Assembly: GCF_000170915.1 (NCBI RefSeq)
Contig: NZ_ABCT01000007.1
Span: 62,001 to 126,000, forward strand
Direction: 5' to 3'
Source: Limnobacter sp. MED105
Lineage (GTDB): Bacteria; Pseudomonadota; Gammaproteobacteria; Burkholderiales; Burkholderiaceae_B
Length of the DNA stretch: 64,000 nt
The position numbers and the translations under genes were made by a program. Below the pieces are notes generated by a model, which saw nothing but the letters and a program-made list of their open reading frames with translations, made no database searches and was not told the origin of the DNA. Of this stretch, positions 55,001 through 63,830 are shown piece after piece; position 1 is the stretch's first letter; each line of letters starts with the position of its first letter.

Positions 55001-56023
55001 GGCGCTTACAAAGTGGCCAAATCGCTGGGCATGTTGAACAAGCAAACAGCCAAGCCACCTGCCACGGTGGGCAAGGCACCGATTCGTGAGCAGGTGATTC
55101 ACTTCATCAACAAGCCCATGCCCGGTGGTTTGCCCAAGAAAACGGCGCGCGCGCTGCTCGACATTGAGAACAGCGATTACGTGCCAGTGATCCGCAACCC
55201 GAAAACAACGCAAGCCGATACGGAAGCTGTGTTCTACTTCCCCGGTTGTGGTTCCGAACGTCTGTACAGTCAGGTGGGTTTGGCCACGCAAGCCATGTTG
55301 TGGAATGTGGGCGTACAAACCGTGTTGCCGCCAGGTTATTTGTGCTGCGGCTACCCGCAGCGTGGGGCAGGGCAGTACGACAAAGCCGAGAAAATGATCA
55401 CCGACAACCGTGTGTTGTTCCATCGCGTGGCCAACACACTGAACTACCTCGACATCAAAACCGTGGTGGTCAGCTGTGGCACGTGTTACGACCAGTTGCA
55501 GGGTTATGAGTTCGAGAAAATTTTCCCGGGCTGCCGCATCATCGACATTCATGAATTCCTCATGGAAAAAGGTGTGAAGCTGGACAACGTCACGGGTACG
55601 CAGTACATGTACCACGACCCTTGCCACACGCCCATGAAAACTTACGACCCCTTGAAGGTTGTGAACCAGTTGATGAACAGCGAGTTGCAAGGCCAGAACA
55701 TCACGAAAAATGATCGTTGCTGCGGCGAGTCGGGCACATTTGGTGTGTCGCGCCCAGACGTGGCCACGCAGGTTCGATTCCGCAAGGAAGAGGAAATGCG
55801 CAAGGGTGCCGACAAGCTGCGTGAGAAAGCGCCACAGGCCGATGTGAAAATTTTGACCAGCTGCCCGTCTTGCTTGCAAGGTTTGAGCCGCTACAGCGAC
55901 GACGCCAATGTGGATGCCGATTACATTGTGGTTGAAATTGCCAAGAATGTACTGGGCAAGGAATGGCTGCAAAACTACGTGAAAGAAGCCAATGACGGCG
56001 GTATCGAGCGCATCCTTGTCTGA
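52043..56023 (+). CDS. Large FAD/Fe-S oxidoreductase with DUF3683 (D-2-hydroxyacid dehydrogenase-like)
   Basis: 1326 residues. Parts in order: DUF3683 N-terminal region (about 1-180), FAD-binding PCMH domain (about 190-380, with [15 protein letters not shown] at about 219), D-lactate/glycolate dehydrogenase C-terminal domain (to about 810, with [14 protein letters not shown] and GEHGIGITK), two 4Fe-4S motifs ([11 protein letters not shown] at about 854, [12 protein letters not shown] at about 916), and a CCG heterodisulfide-reductase-like half ([30 protein letters not shown]). It thus carries FAD and iron-sulfur electron transfer in one chain. The physiological substrate, likely a D-2-hydroxyacid, is not certain. 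Overlaps HIT by 32 nt. Confidence 0.9.
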   Translation: MNAPVELKTLKPSAGETARLREIPYNYTSFSDREIVIRLLGESAWNILQELRQERKTGRSARMLFEVLGDIWVVRRNPYLQDDLLDNPKRLTALIEALFHRLSEIDARRVEVKEAAVEVDSEDRSAKVRELLTVAEKAVFEFQRELEAMAILRGHARKALGEHTAKDNIKYDGLSRVSHVTDATDWRVEYPFVVLTPDRESEIPGLVKACIDLGLTIIPRGGGTGYTGGAVPLTAMSAIINTEKLEELGQVTMEVLPGLSEEYATVFSGAGVVTKRVSEAAEHAGRVFAVDPTSAEASCIGGNIAMNAGGKKAVLWGTALDNLAWWRMVDPQGDWLEVTRVNHNLSKIHDAPQADFDLVWSDGRQAPNAKILRTERLTVEGARFRKVGLGKDVTDKFLAGLPGIQKEGCDGLITSAKWILHRMPKHTRTVCLEFYGQARDAVPSIVEIKNYLDGEGKAMGAILAGLEHLDERYLRAVKYSPKSKRGAFPKMVLFGDIVGDDENAVAQAASEVVRLSNGRAGEGFVAVSPEARKKFWLDRARTAAIARHTNAFKINEDVVIPLPRMGEYTDEIERINIELSIRNKLKLVAALRSFFEKPLTLGKTDEVDSTKLSVEDIVGDRVGRAVELLESVHERWSWLLGNMNMPLAQANPVLKTIGLGHLDAALEKRLADQPEATMFDVLQDRTIRVSWKTELRHNLNRIFEGGVFVPVMEECKAIHKQVLRGRLFVALHMHAGDGNVHTNIPVNSDDYEMLHEAEHTVDRIMQIARNLDGVISGEHGIGITKYQYLTKEELQPFQDYKQRIDPEGRFNKGKLLPGGDLTNAYTPSFNLMGHESLIMSQSDIGSIATSVKDCLRCGKCKPVCSTHVPRANLLYSPRNKILATSLLVEAFLYEEQTRRGVSIKHWEEFEDVADHCTVCHKCLTPCPVDIDFGDVSMNMRALLRKMDKKSFNPGTALAMTFLNAKDPATIKAMRVGMTGIGYKLQRGAYKVAKSLGMLNKQTAKPPATVGKAPIREQVIHFINKPMPGGLPKKTARALLDIENSDYVPVIRNPKTTQADTEAVFYFPGCGSERLYSQVGLATQAMLWNVGVQTVLPPGYLCCGYPQRGAGQYDKAEKMITDNRVLFHRVANTLNYLDIKTVVVSCGTCYDQLQGYEFEKIFPGCRIIDIHEFLMEKGVKLDNVTGTQYMYHDPCHTPMKTYDPLKVVNQLMNSELQGQNITKNDRCCGESGTFGVSRPDVATQVRFRKEEEMRKGADKLREKAPQADVKILTSCPSCLQGLSRYSDDANVDADYIVVEIAKNVLGKEWLQNYVKEANDGGIERILV

Positions 56024-56474
56024 TTCCGTTTCACAAAATCCCAATTGCCCCCTGTGTGCCACACCGGGCGGTGATTGGGTGTTCAATTGCAGCAAGTTCC
56101 GTGTGATTGAGGCAGTCGATGCAGATTATCCCGGCTTTCTTCGCCTGGTCTGGAACGACCATGTGCGGGAGTTTTCCGATTTAAACCGTGAAGATCGCAT
56201 GCTGTGCATGGATGCGGTGGTGTTGCTTGAACAATTCGTGCTTCGCGTATTTAAAGCCGACAAAGCGAATATTGCAACGCTGGGTAACGTGGTGCCGCAT
56301 TTGCACTGGCACGTCATTCCCCGTTTTACAGACGACAAACACTTTCCTGCGCCCGTGTGGGCTGCAGCCAAACCGGGGGTGTCGCTGTCGCCCCGCCAGC
56401 AGTGGGTGCTTGATTCAAAGCCAAAATGGATGTTGGCGCTGCGTGCTGAATTGCTGGCAGCATTTCCGGGCTGA
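55992..56474 (+). CDS. HIT-family hydrolase
   Basis: 160 residues. The histidine triad is in [13 protein letters not shown]; the upstream [21 protein letters not shown] helix is typical of short HIT proteins that hydrolyse nucleotide phosphoramidates or diadenosine phosphates. ATG 55992 starts 32 nt before the stop of the upstream gene; a TTG at 56016 would overlap by only 8 nt. Cotranscription is likely. Confidence 0.88.
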   Translation: MTAVSSASLSDSVSQNPNCPLCATPGGDWVFNCSKFRVIEAVDADYPGFLRLVWNDHVREFSDLNREDRMLCMDAVVLLEQFVLRVFKADKANIATLGNVVPHLHWHVIPRFTDDKHFPAPVWAAAKPGVSLSPRQQWVLDSKPKWMLALRAELLAAFPG

Positions 56475-56501
56475 GTCGCTTCGCTCGCTCAGGCGCATAC
56501 C

Positions 56502-56868
56502 CTCTCGCGCCAGAAAACCTGTTTTTCCCTTTTTGAGATTCACCCTGACTCACCTCGCTCGGCAAAAAAGCGGGCCGAGTCTCGGTGCCGGCCTTTGGCC
56601 GACCGTGGCGGGTGAATTCAAACGGGCAGGTTTTCTTGATCGGCGCAGCGAGGATATTGCTACCTTCGCAAGCGAAGCAACGCGCTGACGATTGGCGGTT
56701 TGTGTGCTGCATCGCGTTGCCGGATTTGCAAGACTTCCCGGCGGCTTCGCAGCGCGGGGCGATTCCGTCAGGAATCGATGCGAAGACGCCACTGCGTTTC
56801 GCATGCCCCAAGCCAGAAGCATCAAGCCGGAATGGAAGTCTTGCTAAGGCGAGGTGATGTGGCATTCA
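56502..56868 (+). repeat. Dispersed structured repeat, copy 2
   Basis: Fills most of the 401-nt gap between the HIT gene and phoR, aligning with the minus strand of 9182-9626. Hairpin A inner stem is CTCGGC (56558-56563) with GCCGAG (56574-56579), in copy 1 TTCGGC with GCCGAA. Hairpin B is CGGCC (56589-56593) with GGCCG (56597-56601), in copy 1 TCGGCT with AGCCGA. Each hairpin has a T-A pair in copy 1 replaced by C-G here. A plus-strand reading frame (56585-56857, 90 codons from GTG) matches the first residues of the frame in copy 1 (WRVxSNGQxFL), perhaps only because the DNA is conserved. Confidence 0.75.
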
Positions 56869-56875
56869 AACCGAA

Positions 56876-58234
56876 CTAAGCGCCAACTACCGTCGTTGCT
56901 TCAGCCAAAGCCGCTTTCGAAGCAGCGGCACCAGCCTTCGCCAGCGGCATCAGAATGGTGAAGGTACTGCCTGCATTTGGTCGGCTTTGAATGTCCAGTT
57001 CGCCATCGTGGCGTTGCACCACATGTTTCACAATCGCCAAGCCCAAACCCGTGCCGCCACTTTCTCTTGAACGGCTGCGGTCTACACGGTAAAAACGCTC
57101 AGTCAAACGCGGAATGTGTTCTGCCGAAATACCAATGCCGGTGTCGCGCACCACAAAAGCGGCACAGGCTTTGCCAATTTCGTTTTCTGAGCGTCGAAGC
57201 GTAATCGTGATGTTTCCTTTCTCCGGTGTGTAGCGCACCGCATTGGTCACGATATTCGAGAATGCGCTGAAAATTTCAGCCGAGTTGCCAAAGCCCATCA
57301 GGCCCTTTTCAACATCCACAGAAATATTGTGTTTTCCGGCCGACAGTTGTTGTGCTTCATCGCCTGTTTTTTGGGCAATTCCGCTCAGGTCAACTGGCTC
57401 GCCACCTTCGCCTGCGTTGGGTGAAGACTCCAGCGCCGACAAGGCCAGCAGGTCTTCCACTAGGTTTTGCATGCGATTGGCCTGGGTGTACATCAAATTC
57501 AGGTATTCGGTTTGCTGTTCTTTGCTCAACGGCAGGTCCCGGAATGTTTCCAGAAAACCGCTCAGCACAGTCAACGGTGTTTTCAGCTCATGTGACACAT
57601 TGGCAATGAAATCGCGTCGCATTCGTTCCAGTTTTTCAACCTGGGTGACATCGCGAGACAACACCAGCATTTGTTGGTCGCCGTAGCTGACCAATTGCAC
57701 CGACAAAACCTTGCTTCGGCTGCGTGGCGCAGTCATGATCAAGGGTTGCTCCCAAGAGCGGCTGCGAATGTATTTGGAGAAGTTTGGGTTGCGAACCAGG
57801 TTAATGAGGGGCTGCCCTATGTCACTGCCCAATTTCAAGCCCAGGTGGTCTTGAGCTGTGTCGTTGCACCAGGAAATGTGCCCCTCGGAATCAAGCGTGA
57901 CTACCCCGTCGGGCAGGGCTTGCGCCGCGGTGCGGAATGACACCAGTGCATTGGTGAGTGCCTGTTGTTGACGTTGGTGTAAGCGCAGGTAGCGAAACAG
58001 CTTTGCGGCAAGGTCATCCCACCAGCCCGACACGTCGGGCACGTTTTCAACCTTGAAGTTGTCCAGCCATTCGATAATTCGAAGGCCGGAGCGCACATGC
58101 AGGGCATAAATGAAAAGCGAGGCCAAGATAGACCCCGCCACTGCGCCTTTGTGGCCAGCAACCATTTGACCCACGATGGCGGCTGCACCCAGCACCATGG
58201 CCAACAGTATCAATCGAAAAAAGATGAACGCCAT
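56876..58234 (-). CDS. phoR: Phosphate regulon sensor kinase PhoR
   Basis: 452 residues. Two N-terminal spans (about 1-20 and 25-46), a PAS-like region (about 95-200), HisKA with FIANVSHELKTPLTVLSGF (His near 214), and HATPase motifs FSNIVTNAVRYTP, DTGIGIS and GTGLGLAIVKH. Architecture and position behind phoB (40-nt gap) identify PhoR, which phosphorylates PhoB under low phosphate. The C-terminal ALA-rich tail is variable. Confidence 0.93.
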   Translation of the reverse strand: MAFIFFRLILLAMVLGAAAIVGQMVAGHKGAVAGSILASLFIYALHVRSGLRIIEWLDNFKVENVPDVSGWWDDLAAKLFRYLRLHQRQQQALTNALVSFRTAAQALPDGVVTLDSEGHISWCNDTAQDHLGLKLGSDIGQPLINLVRNPNFSKYIRSRSWEQPLIMTAPRSRSKVLSVQLVSYGDQQMLVLSRDVTQVEKLERMRRDFIANVSHELKTPLTVLSGFLETFRDLPLSKEQQTEYLNLMYTQANRMQNLVEDLLALSALESSPNAGEGGEPVDLSGIAQKTGDEAQQLSAGKHNISVDVEKGLMGFGNSAEIFSAFSNIVTNAVRYTPEKGNITITLRRSENEIGKACAAFVVRDTGIGISAEHIPRLTERFYRVDRSRSRESGGTGLGLAIVKHVVQRHDGELDIQSRPNAGSTFTILMPLAKAGAAASKAALAEATTVVGA

Positions 58235-58274
58235 AGGTGCGTATTCTAGGGGAATATCCCTTCCAGGGGAGCCC

Positions 58275-58982
58275 TTAGTTTAGTGCACCCTCATTTTGCG
58301 TTGCAGTAAAACGGTAGCCGGCACCGCGAACCGTCTCAATGAGGCGGTCATGTCCGGAAATGGTCAGAGCCTGGCGCAGTCGTCGAATATGTACATCCAC
58401 GGTGCGCTCTTCAACAAATACATGGTCGCCCCACACTTGGTCCAGCAACTGGGTGCGGCTGTGCACGCGCTCTGGGTGGGTCATAAAGAAGTGCAGCAAG
58501 CGGAATTCTGTGGGGCCCATGTCGATAATCTTGTCATGGCCCATAATTCGGTGTGTCACCGGGTCCAGTTTCAGGCCGTGTACTTCAACAATATCGTCAG
58601 TCAACTGGGGCGCACGGCGACGCAACACAGCTTTGATTCGTGCCAGTAGTTCTTTGGGCGAGAAGGGCTTGGTGATGTAGTCGTCTGCGCCGGCTTCCAG
58701 GCCATCTACTTTGTCTTGTTCTTCGGTGCGGGCAGTCAACATGATCACTGGCACATGGCGCGTACGCTCGTGACCGCGCAATTCATGCGCAAACTGAATG
58801 CCGGTTTTACCGGGTAGCATCCAGTCCAGCAACACCAGGTCAGGCAATTCAGCGGTGATCAGGGTTTTGGCCTGGTCCGCATCAGCGGCCCGCAGCACTT
58901 TGTGCCCAGCAAAGCTTAGGTTGACGGCAATCAATTCGGCAATCGCGGGTTCATCTTCAACAACTAGGATGGTGCTGGACAT
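58275..58982 (-). CDS. phoB: Phosphate regulon response regulator PhoB
   Basis: 235 residues, OmpR-type. Receiver D53 in LLDWMLPGKTG, K in TKPFSPKELLARI, and a winged-helix DNA-binding domain (DMGPTEFRLLHFFMTHPERVHSR, RTVDVHIRRLR). Start taken at the ATG 58982 with AGAGGAAAA upstream; longer starts at 59006 and 59027 are possible. A Pho box precedes it. Confidence 0.95.
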   Translation of the reverse strand: MSSTILVVEDEPAIAELIAVNLSFAGHKVLRAADADQAKTLITAELPDLVLLDWMLPGKTGIQFAHELRGHERTRHVPVIMLTARTEEQDKVDGLEAGADDYITKPFSPKELLARIKAVLRRRAPQLTDDIVEVHGLKLDPVTHRIMGHDKIIDMGPTEFRLLHFFMTHPERVHSRTQLLDQVWGDHVFVEERTVDVHIRRLRQALTISGHDRLIETVRGAGYRFTATQNEGALN

Positions 58983-59045
58983 CTCGTTTTTCCTCTTCTC
59001 TGGCATATTTGTTTTGTGCAATGCCACCTAAAGTAGTGGATTTCC

Positions 59046-59063
59046 ATGACAGTAATATGACAC
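59046..59063 (-). promoter_or_regulatory. Pho box upstream of phoB
   Basis: On the minus strand GTGTCATATTACTGTCAT, two TGTCAT direct repeats in the 11-nt register of PhoB sites, 64 nt before the phoB start. This indicates autoregulation of phoBR. Confidence 0.85.
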
Positions 59064-59166
59064 TTGAATGAATCGTCATCAAATTAATCCCGCGCGGTGG
59101 TGTAAACCGCTGTTGGCCTTGATGAGATACACTTGAGGATTACGCATTCCAAAGACCCTAAGCAGC

Positions 59167-59592
59167 ATGGAAACCACCAATATCCCCACCCCAACCCGCA
59201 TTGTGGTGCATCAAAAGTCCAAGGTACTCGAAATTGAGTTCGACACCGGCGCCTGTTTTAACCTGCCATTCGAGCTGTTGCGGGTGTATTCACCCTCGGC
59301 CGAGGTTCGTGGACATGGCCCTGGGCAGGAAACCCTGCAAGTGGGTAAAAAAGAAGTAACCATCAACAATCTCGAGCCTGTGGGCATGTATGCCATCAAG
59401 CCGTTTTTCTCGGATGGTCATGATTCAGGCTTGTTTAGCTGGCAATACCTGCTGTGGATGGGCGAAAACCAGGAAGGTTTGTGGGAAGACTATCTGGAAC
59501 GCATGAAAGCAGCCGGCGCGAGCCGAGAACCCAACGCACCTGAAAACATTCCATTTGAACAAAAGAAAGGCGGCGCCTGCGCAAGCCACTAA
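59167..59592 (+). CDS. DUF971 family protein
   Basis: 141 residues. Domain related to the N-terminus of gamma-butyrobetaine hydroxylase, with IVVHQKSKVLEIEFDTG, LPFELLRVYSPSAEV, GHGPG and FSDGHDSGLFSWQYL. In Burkholderiales this gene usually precedes ubiE, as here (18-nt gap). C-terminal GGACASH with a cysteine is family typical. Possible role in Fe-S or ubiquinone-linked metabolism is inference. Confidence 0.9.
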   Translation: METTNIPTPTRIVVHQKSKVLEIEFDTGACFNLPFELLRVYSPSAEVRGHGPGQETLQVGKKEVTINNLEPVGMYAIKPFFSDGHDSGLFSWQYLLWMGENQEGLWEDYLERMKAAGASREPNAPENIPFEQKKGGACASH

Positions 59593-59610
59593 ATAACGCC
59601 ACACATCACG

Positions 59611-60351
59611 ATGAACGACAAAATTACCGATTTCGGCTTCGAGAAGGTTCCTGAAGACCAGAAAGCCAAGAAAGTAGCCGAAGTATTTGATTCGGTAGCG
59701 GCCAAATACGACATCATGAATGACCTCATGTCGGGTGGCATGCATCGCCTGTGGAAGGCAAGCACTGTGCGCGCGGCCGGGGTTCGCCCCGGGATGAAGG
59801 TGCTCGACATTGCCGGCGGTACCGGCGATCTCAGCAAGGCTTTTCTGGACAAAGTGGGCCCGAGCGGTGAAGTTTGGCTGACCGACATCAATGAAAGTAT
59901 GTTGCGAGTGGGTCGAAATCGCATGATTGATCATGGGTATTTGCCGAAAATGGCCCTTTGCGATGCGGAAAAGCTGCCATTTCCCGACAATTACTTCGAT
60001 GTGGTTACTGTGGCGTTTGGTTTGCGCAACATGACCCACAAAGATGTGGCCTTGAGCGAAATGCGCCGGGTAATCAAGCCGGGTGGCAAGGTGCTGGTAC
60101 TTGAGTTCTCGAAAGTGAATCCTTTGCTGGCGCCCGCCTACGATATGTATTCATTCCAGGTTTTGCCAAAAATTGGTCAAATCGTGGCGCAAGACAGTGC
60201 CAGTTACCAATATTTAGCCGAGAGCATTCGCATGCACCCCGATCAGGAAACCCTGAAGAGCATCATGCTTGAAAGTGGATTCGACCAAGTGAAATACACC
60301 AACTTCACTGCAGGTGTCGTGGCGCTACACCAAGGAACCAAATTCGCCTGA
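59611..60351 (+). CDS. ubiE: Ubiquinone/menaquinone methyltransferase UbiE
   Basis: 246 residues. C-methyltransferase of ubiquinone biosynthesis, with [23 protein letters not shown] loop [12 protein letters not shown] (64-75), [11 protein letters not shown] and the C-terminal [12 protein letters not shown]. First enzyme gene of the ubi cluster; a Tim44-like gene intervenes before ubiJ. Confidence 0.97.
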   Translation: MNDKITDFGFEKVPEDQKAKKVAEVFDSVAAKYDIMNDLMSGGMHRLWKASTVRAAGVRPGMKVLDIAGGTGDLSKAFLDKVGPSGEVWLTDINESMLRVGRNRMIDHGYLPKMALCDAEKLPFPDNYFDVVTVAFGLRNMTHKDVALSEMRRVIKPGGKVLVLEFSKVNPLLAPAYDMYSFQVLPKIGQIVAQDSASYQYLAESIRMHPDQETLKSIMLESGFDQVKYTNFTAGVVALHQGTKFA

Positions 60352-60401
60352 GTTTGTCTATTTGGTGCATGCGAAAAATTATTATTCTGGAGGCTTTTGC
60401 T

Positions 60402-61391
60402 GTGAAAACCCGAGTTTGGTCTGTTCGATTGTCTGTGTTGGCCGTTGTGGCTGCATTTCTTGGCTTGAGTGTACTTCCAACCGATGCAGAAGCGCGTCGC
60501 TTGGGTGGCGGCGGCAGTTTTGGCCGCTCTGCACCTTCCCAGTTCCAGAAGTCTCCATCTACGGCACCTTCTGGCACCACCAGTACAGCACCCAGCAAGC
60601 AGCAGGCTACCAACCCTGCGGGCGCTACCGCAGGCACGGCTGCTGCGCCACGTAACCGTTTCCTGGGCCCCTTGGGCGGCTTGGCGGCCGGTTTGGGCCT
60701 GGCAGCCTTGTTCGGTTATCTGGGCTTCGGCGCCGGCATGGCTGAATTCCTGGGCACCATGTTGATGATCGCCGCCGCTGTGTTTGCGGTCATGTTCCTG
60801 GTTCGTATGTTGCGTGGTCAGCAGGCTGCAAAGCCTCGCCCTGCCTACAGCGCACCGGGCGCAACAGGTTCTGGCCAAAACAGTTATCGTCAAGCGTCAA
60901 CAAACCCCATTAACGACCCGGTCCCGGGCATGGGCGCGCCGCGCAACGACCAAGGCTTTGGCCAGTTTGGCAATGCCTCCGCCTTCGACGCACCAATGCC
61001 AGCCGCTACACCCGTAAAAGACCTGCCTGCCGGGTTTGATGAAGCCAATTTTGTGAACAGCGCCAAGAAGTTCTTTGTGACCATGCAAGGGGTTTTTGAC
61101 AAGGGCGATGTTGACGGTTTGCGTGAATACTGTAGCGACGATGTGGTGGACCATCTACGTGCTGAAATTGAAGCCCGTGGCAATGCAGTGAACCGCACCG
61201 ACGTGGTTACGCTGGATGCCCAGCTGATTGGTTTCGAGACCGACGTGGACGAGCAAATCGCGACAGTGGCCTTCACTGGTATGTTGCGCGAGGAGCAAGA
61301 CGCCGCCGCTGAAGAAATCAATGAGTTGTGGATCATGTCCCGTCCAGTTTCAGGCGGTGGATGGGTTCTTTCAGGCATTCACAATCTGTAA
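60402..61391 (+). CDS. Tim44-like domain protein in the ubi operon
   Basis: 329 residues from a GTG at 60402, which has GGAGG (60389-60393) 8 nt before it; other starts (ATG 60369, TTG 60354) lack a site. The N-terminus is signal-like, then RRLGGGGSFG and a Ser/Ala/Pro-rich stretch, two hydrophobic segments (about 98-118 and 121-140), a second low-complexity linker, and a Tim44/MTL45-type domain (about 210-329) with FVNSAKKFFVTMQGVFDKGD. Tim44-like domains bind membranes or partner proteins. Role in ubiquinone synthesis is suggested by context only. Confidence 0.85.
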   Translation: MKTRVWSVRLSVLAVVAAFLGLSVLPTDAEARRLGGGGSFGRSAPSQFQKSPSTAPSGTTSTAPSKQQATNPAGATAGTAAAPRNRFLGPLGGLAAGLGLAALFGYLGFGAGMAEFLGTMLMIAAAVFAVMFLVRMLRGQQAAKPRPAYSAPGATGSGQNSYRQASTNPINDPVPGMGAPRNDQGFGQFGNASAFDAPMPAATPVKDLPAGFDEANFVNSAKKFFVTMQGVFDKGDVDGLREYCSDDVVDHLRAEIEARGNAVNRTDVVTLDAQLIGFETDVDEQIATVAFTGMLREEQDAAAEEINELWIMSRPVSGGGWVLSGIHNL

Positions 61392-61406
61392 ATTTTGACC
61401 TCACCC

Positions 61407-61427
61407 GCCGGGCTTGGCTTGCCCGGC
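61407..61427 (+). promoter_or_regulatory. Hairpin between Tim44-like gene and ubiJ
   Basis: GCCGGGC (61407-61413) and GCCCGGC (61421-61427), perfect 7-bp stem, 7-nt loop, 15 nt past the stop and about 40 nt before the ubiJ start. No T-run directly after it, so attenuation or processing is as likely as termination. Confidence 0.4.
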
Positions 61428-61469
61428 TGGGTTACACTCAAACAAATTTTTGATTGTTGGAAGTGTGCC

Positions 61470-62177
61470 TTGGCCAGTCCCCCCGTATTGTTTTTTCAGT
61501 TCGCCTCTAAACTGCTTTCCTCTGGTCAAGCCAAAGGCGCAGCTGCGGCAGGTGGTTTGCTGTCTGCCCCCTTGAACTTGATGTCAGCCACAGTCACCCA
61601 GACTGTGTGCTTGGTACTAAACCATTTGCTGGATCAACAGCGCAGCAGCAAGACCAAACTGCAAAAGGAAGCGGGCAAGGTTCTGGCACTCAGCATTGCT
61701 CCCATGTCCCTGAACTTGCGTGTCAATGACCAAGGCTATTTTCAGCCGAGCAACGCCACCAATGGGGTTGCGGCATCCGCTGACACCACCATTTCCATGC
61801 AATGGGCCGATTTGATCGGCTCGGTCAGCAACCCCAACAGCATGTCCAGAAAAGCCGCCATCGAGGGCGACATGGACTTTGCGCAAACTGTGTCTACCGT
61901 AATCAACGACTTGAGCTGGGACCCCGAGCGCGATTTGGCCCGCGTGGTGGGCGATGCGCAGGCGGTGTGGGTAATGAATACCTTGTCTGCTCTGGGTACC
62001 AATGCCCGCGATGTGGTGCAACGTTTTAAAAGCAACTTGCGCGAGTATGTGGTGCATGAAAAAGCCATGACACCCACTGCTTCTGAGTTCGACACTTTTC
62101 GCGATGAAGTAAACCAACTGCGCGACGAGCTGGCCCGGCTGGAAAAGCGCCTTGCCAAGTTGGGTGCGCCCAAATGA
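61470..62177 (+). CDS. ubiJ: UbiJ-like SCP2 domain ubiquinone biosynthesis protein
   Basis: 235 residues if started at the TTG 61470 (LASPPVLFF), which has GGAAG 7 nt upstream. The next in-frame ATG is at about 61579 and would cut the conserved start. SCP2-type lipid-binding domain (about 30-130) with [24 protein letters not shown] and [15 protein letters not shown], then the C-terminal coiled part [12 protein letters not shown]. UbiJ binds ubiquinone intermediates for the Ubi complex. Overlaps ubiB by 4 nt. Confidence 0.88.
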   Translation: MASPPVLFFQFASKLLSSGQAKGAAAAGGLLSAPLNLMSATVTQTVCLVLNHLLDQQRSSKTKLQKEAGKVLALSIAPMSLNLRVNDQGYFQPSNATNGVAASADTTISMQWADLIGSVSNPNSMSRKAAIEGDMDFAQTVSTVINDLSWDPERDLARVVGDAQAVWVMNTLSALGTNARDVVQRFKSNLREYVVHEKAMTPTASEFDTFRDEVNQLRDELARLEKRLAKLGAPK

Positions 62178-63769
62178 AGCTTCGCCGTTTGGCACGCATT
62201 GCATTGGTGGCCCGAAAGTATGGCCTGTTCCTGATTGCCGCCGACTCAATCAACAATGGCTTGGCCAAGTGGTTTCTCACGCTGATTTCTTCACGCTCGC
62301 ATGTGCAGGCCCCACGCGGCGAACGCATGCGCCGTGCGCTGGAAGACCTGGGCCCCTTGTTTGTGAAGTTTGGTCAGCTGTTGTCGACCCGGCGCGATTT
62401 GTTGCCCGAAGACGTGGCCGACGAGTTGGCCAAGTTGCAAGACCAGGTGCCCGCGTTTTCTTCCGAGAAAGCCCGTGAATTGATTGAAGCCAGCCTGGGT
62501 CGTCAAATTGATGACATGTTTCTGGATTTCCAGAACATCCCCGTGGCCAGTGCTTCCATTGCCCAGGTTCACTTTGCAGTGATTCGCGAAGGAGCCAATG
62601 AAGGTCAGAAAGTGGCGGTGAAAGTACTGCGCCCCGGCATGATTGAGGTGATTGACAAAGACCTGGCTTTGATGAAAACCGCTGCCCGCTGGATTGAAAA
62701 AATTTCATCCGATGGCAAGCGCTTAAAGCCCCGGGAAGTGGTGGCCGAGTTCAACAAATACTTGCACGATGAACTGGATTTAATGCGCGAGGCGGCCAAT
62801 GCATCGCAGTTGCGTCGAAATTTTTCGCCTACTTCGGGCAGTGGCCACTTGCTGCGCGTACCCGAAATGTATTGGGACTATTGCTGTAGCACCGTGATCA
62901 CCATGGAGCGCATGCACGGCATTCCGATTTCCCAGATCGAGCGGCTGCGCGAGAACAACATTGATTTGAAAAAACTGTCGCGCGAAGGCGTGGAAATTTT
63001 CTTTACCCAGGTGTTTCGCGACGGGTTTTTCCACGCGGACATGCACCCTGGCAATATTTACGTGGGTGATCAGCCCGAGGATTTCGGTCGCTACATTGCG
63101 TTGGACTTCGGCATTGTCGGCACCCTCAGCGATGTCGATAAACAATATCTGGCGCAAAACTTCCTGGCTTTTTTCCGGCAAGACTACAAGCGAGTGGCCG
63201 AGTTGCATGTGCAGTCGGGCTGGGTGCCCAAGGGCACGCGCATCGACGAGCTCGAATCCGCCATTCGTGCCTGCATTGAACCTTTCTTTGGCAAACCGTT
63301 GAAGGAAATTTCGCTGGGGCAGGCACTGATGCGTCTGTTTCAAACTTCCCGCCGCTTCAATGTTGAAATTCAGCCTCAACTGGTGCTGTTGCAAAAAACC
63401 CTGTTGAACGTGGAGGGCCTTGGCCGCCAACTCGACCCCGATCTTGACCTGTGGAAAACCGCCAAGCCCTACCTTGAAAACTGGATGCACCAGCAAATTG
63501 GCTTCAAGGGTTTTCAGTCCAGTCTGCAATGGGAGGCTGCGCAATGGTCACAAATTCTGCCTGCCTTGCCGCGCCTCTTGCATCAAACGCTCACGCACTC
63601 CAATGGTCGGGTCGATGATCAAATTGAACAATTGGTCAAGCAGCAAAAGCGATTGAACCGGGCTTTGTTCTGGATGGTGTTGATGCTGGCTGTGCTGTTT
63701 GGTGTGGTGGCACTCGACCTGTTGTGGCCGTTTTTAATCGGCTACTCCGGGCCGAAAGGCTTGTTCTAG
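62174..63769 (+). CDS. ubiB: UbiB protein kinase-like ubiquinone biosynthesis protein
   Basis: 531 residues, ADCK/ABC1 family. K-F-G-Q motif (K65-Q68), Ala-rich nucleotide loop ASIAQVH (127-133), K150 in VAVKVLRPG, catalytic HADMHPGN (about 287) and DFG at about 311 in ALDFGIVG. Two C-terminal membrane spans ([21 protein letters not shown]). Atypical ATPase needed for ubiquinone synthesis. Standard ubiE-ubiJ-ubiB order apart from the Tim44-like gene. Confidence 0.96.
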   Translation: MKLRRLARIALVARKYGLFLIAADSINNGLAKWFLTLISSRSHVQAPRGERMRRALEDLGPLFVKFGQLLSTRRDLLPEDVADELAKLQDQVPAFSSEKARELIEASLGRQIDDMFLDFQNIPVASASIAQVHFAVIREGANEGQKVAVKVLRPGMIEVIDKDLALMKTAARWIEKISSDGKRLKPREVVAEFNKYLHDELDLMREAANASQLRRNFSPTSGSGHLLRVPEMYWDYCCSTVITMERMHGIPISQIERLRENNIDLKKLSREGVEIFFTQVFRDGFFHADMHPGNIYVGDQPEDFGRYIALDFGIVGTLSDVDKQYLAQNFLAFFRQDYKRVAELHVQSGWVPKGTRIDELESAIRACIEPFFGKPLKEISLGQALMRLFQTSRRFNVEIQPQLVLLQKTLLNVEGLGRQLDPDLDLWKTAKPYLENWMHQQIGFKGFQSSLQWEAAQWSQILPALPRLLHQTLTHSNGRVDDQIEQLVKQQKRLNRALFWMVLMLAVLFGVVALDLLWPFLIGYSGPKGLF

Positions 63770-63830
63770 CAGCGCGCACATTTCTTGCCTATAATCCGAA
63801 ATCAATTTTTCTCTCTGGTGGGTTTTCAAG

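Noticed and set aside
54695-56095. 466-codon antisense frame opposite the large oxidoreductase
   Set aside because: It mirrors the coding strand's codon bias, has no recognisable domain or ribosome site, and lies wholly opposite a clear gene.
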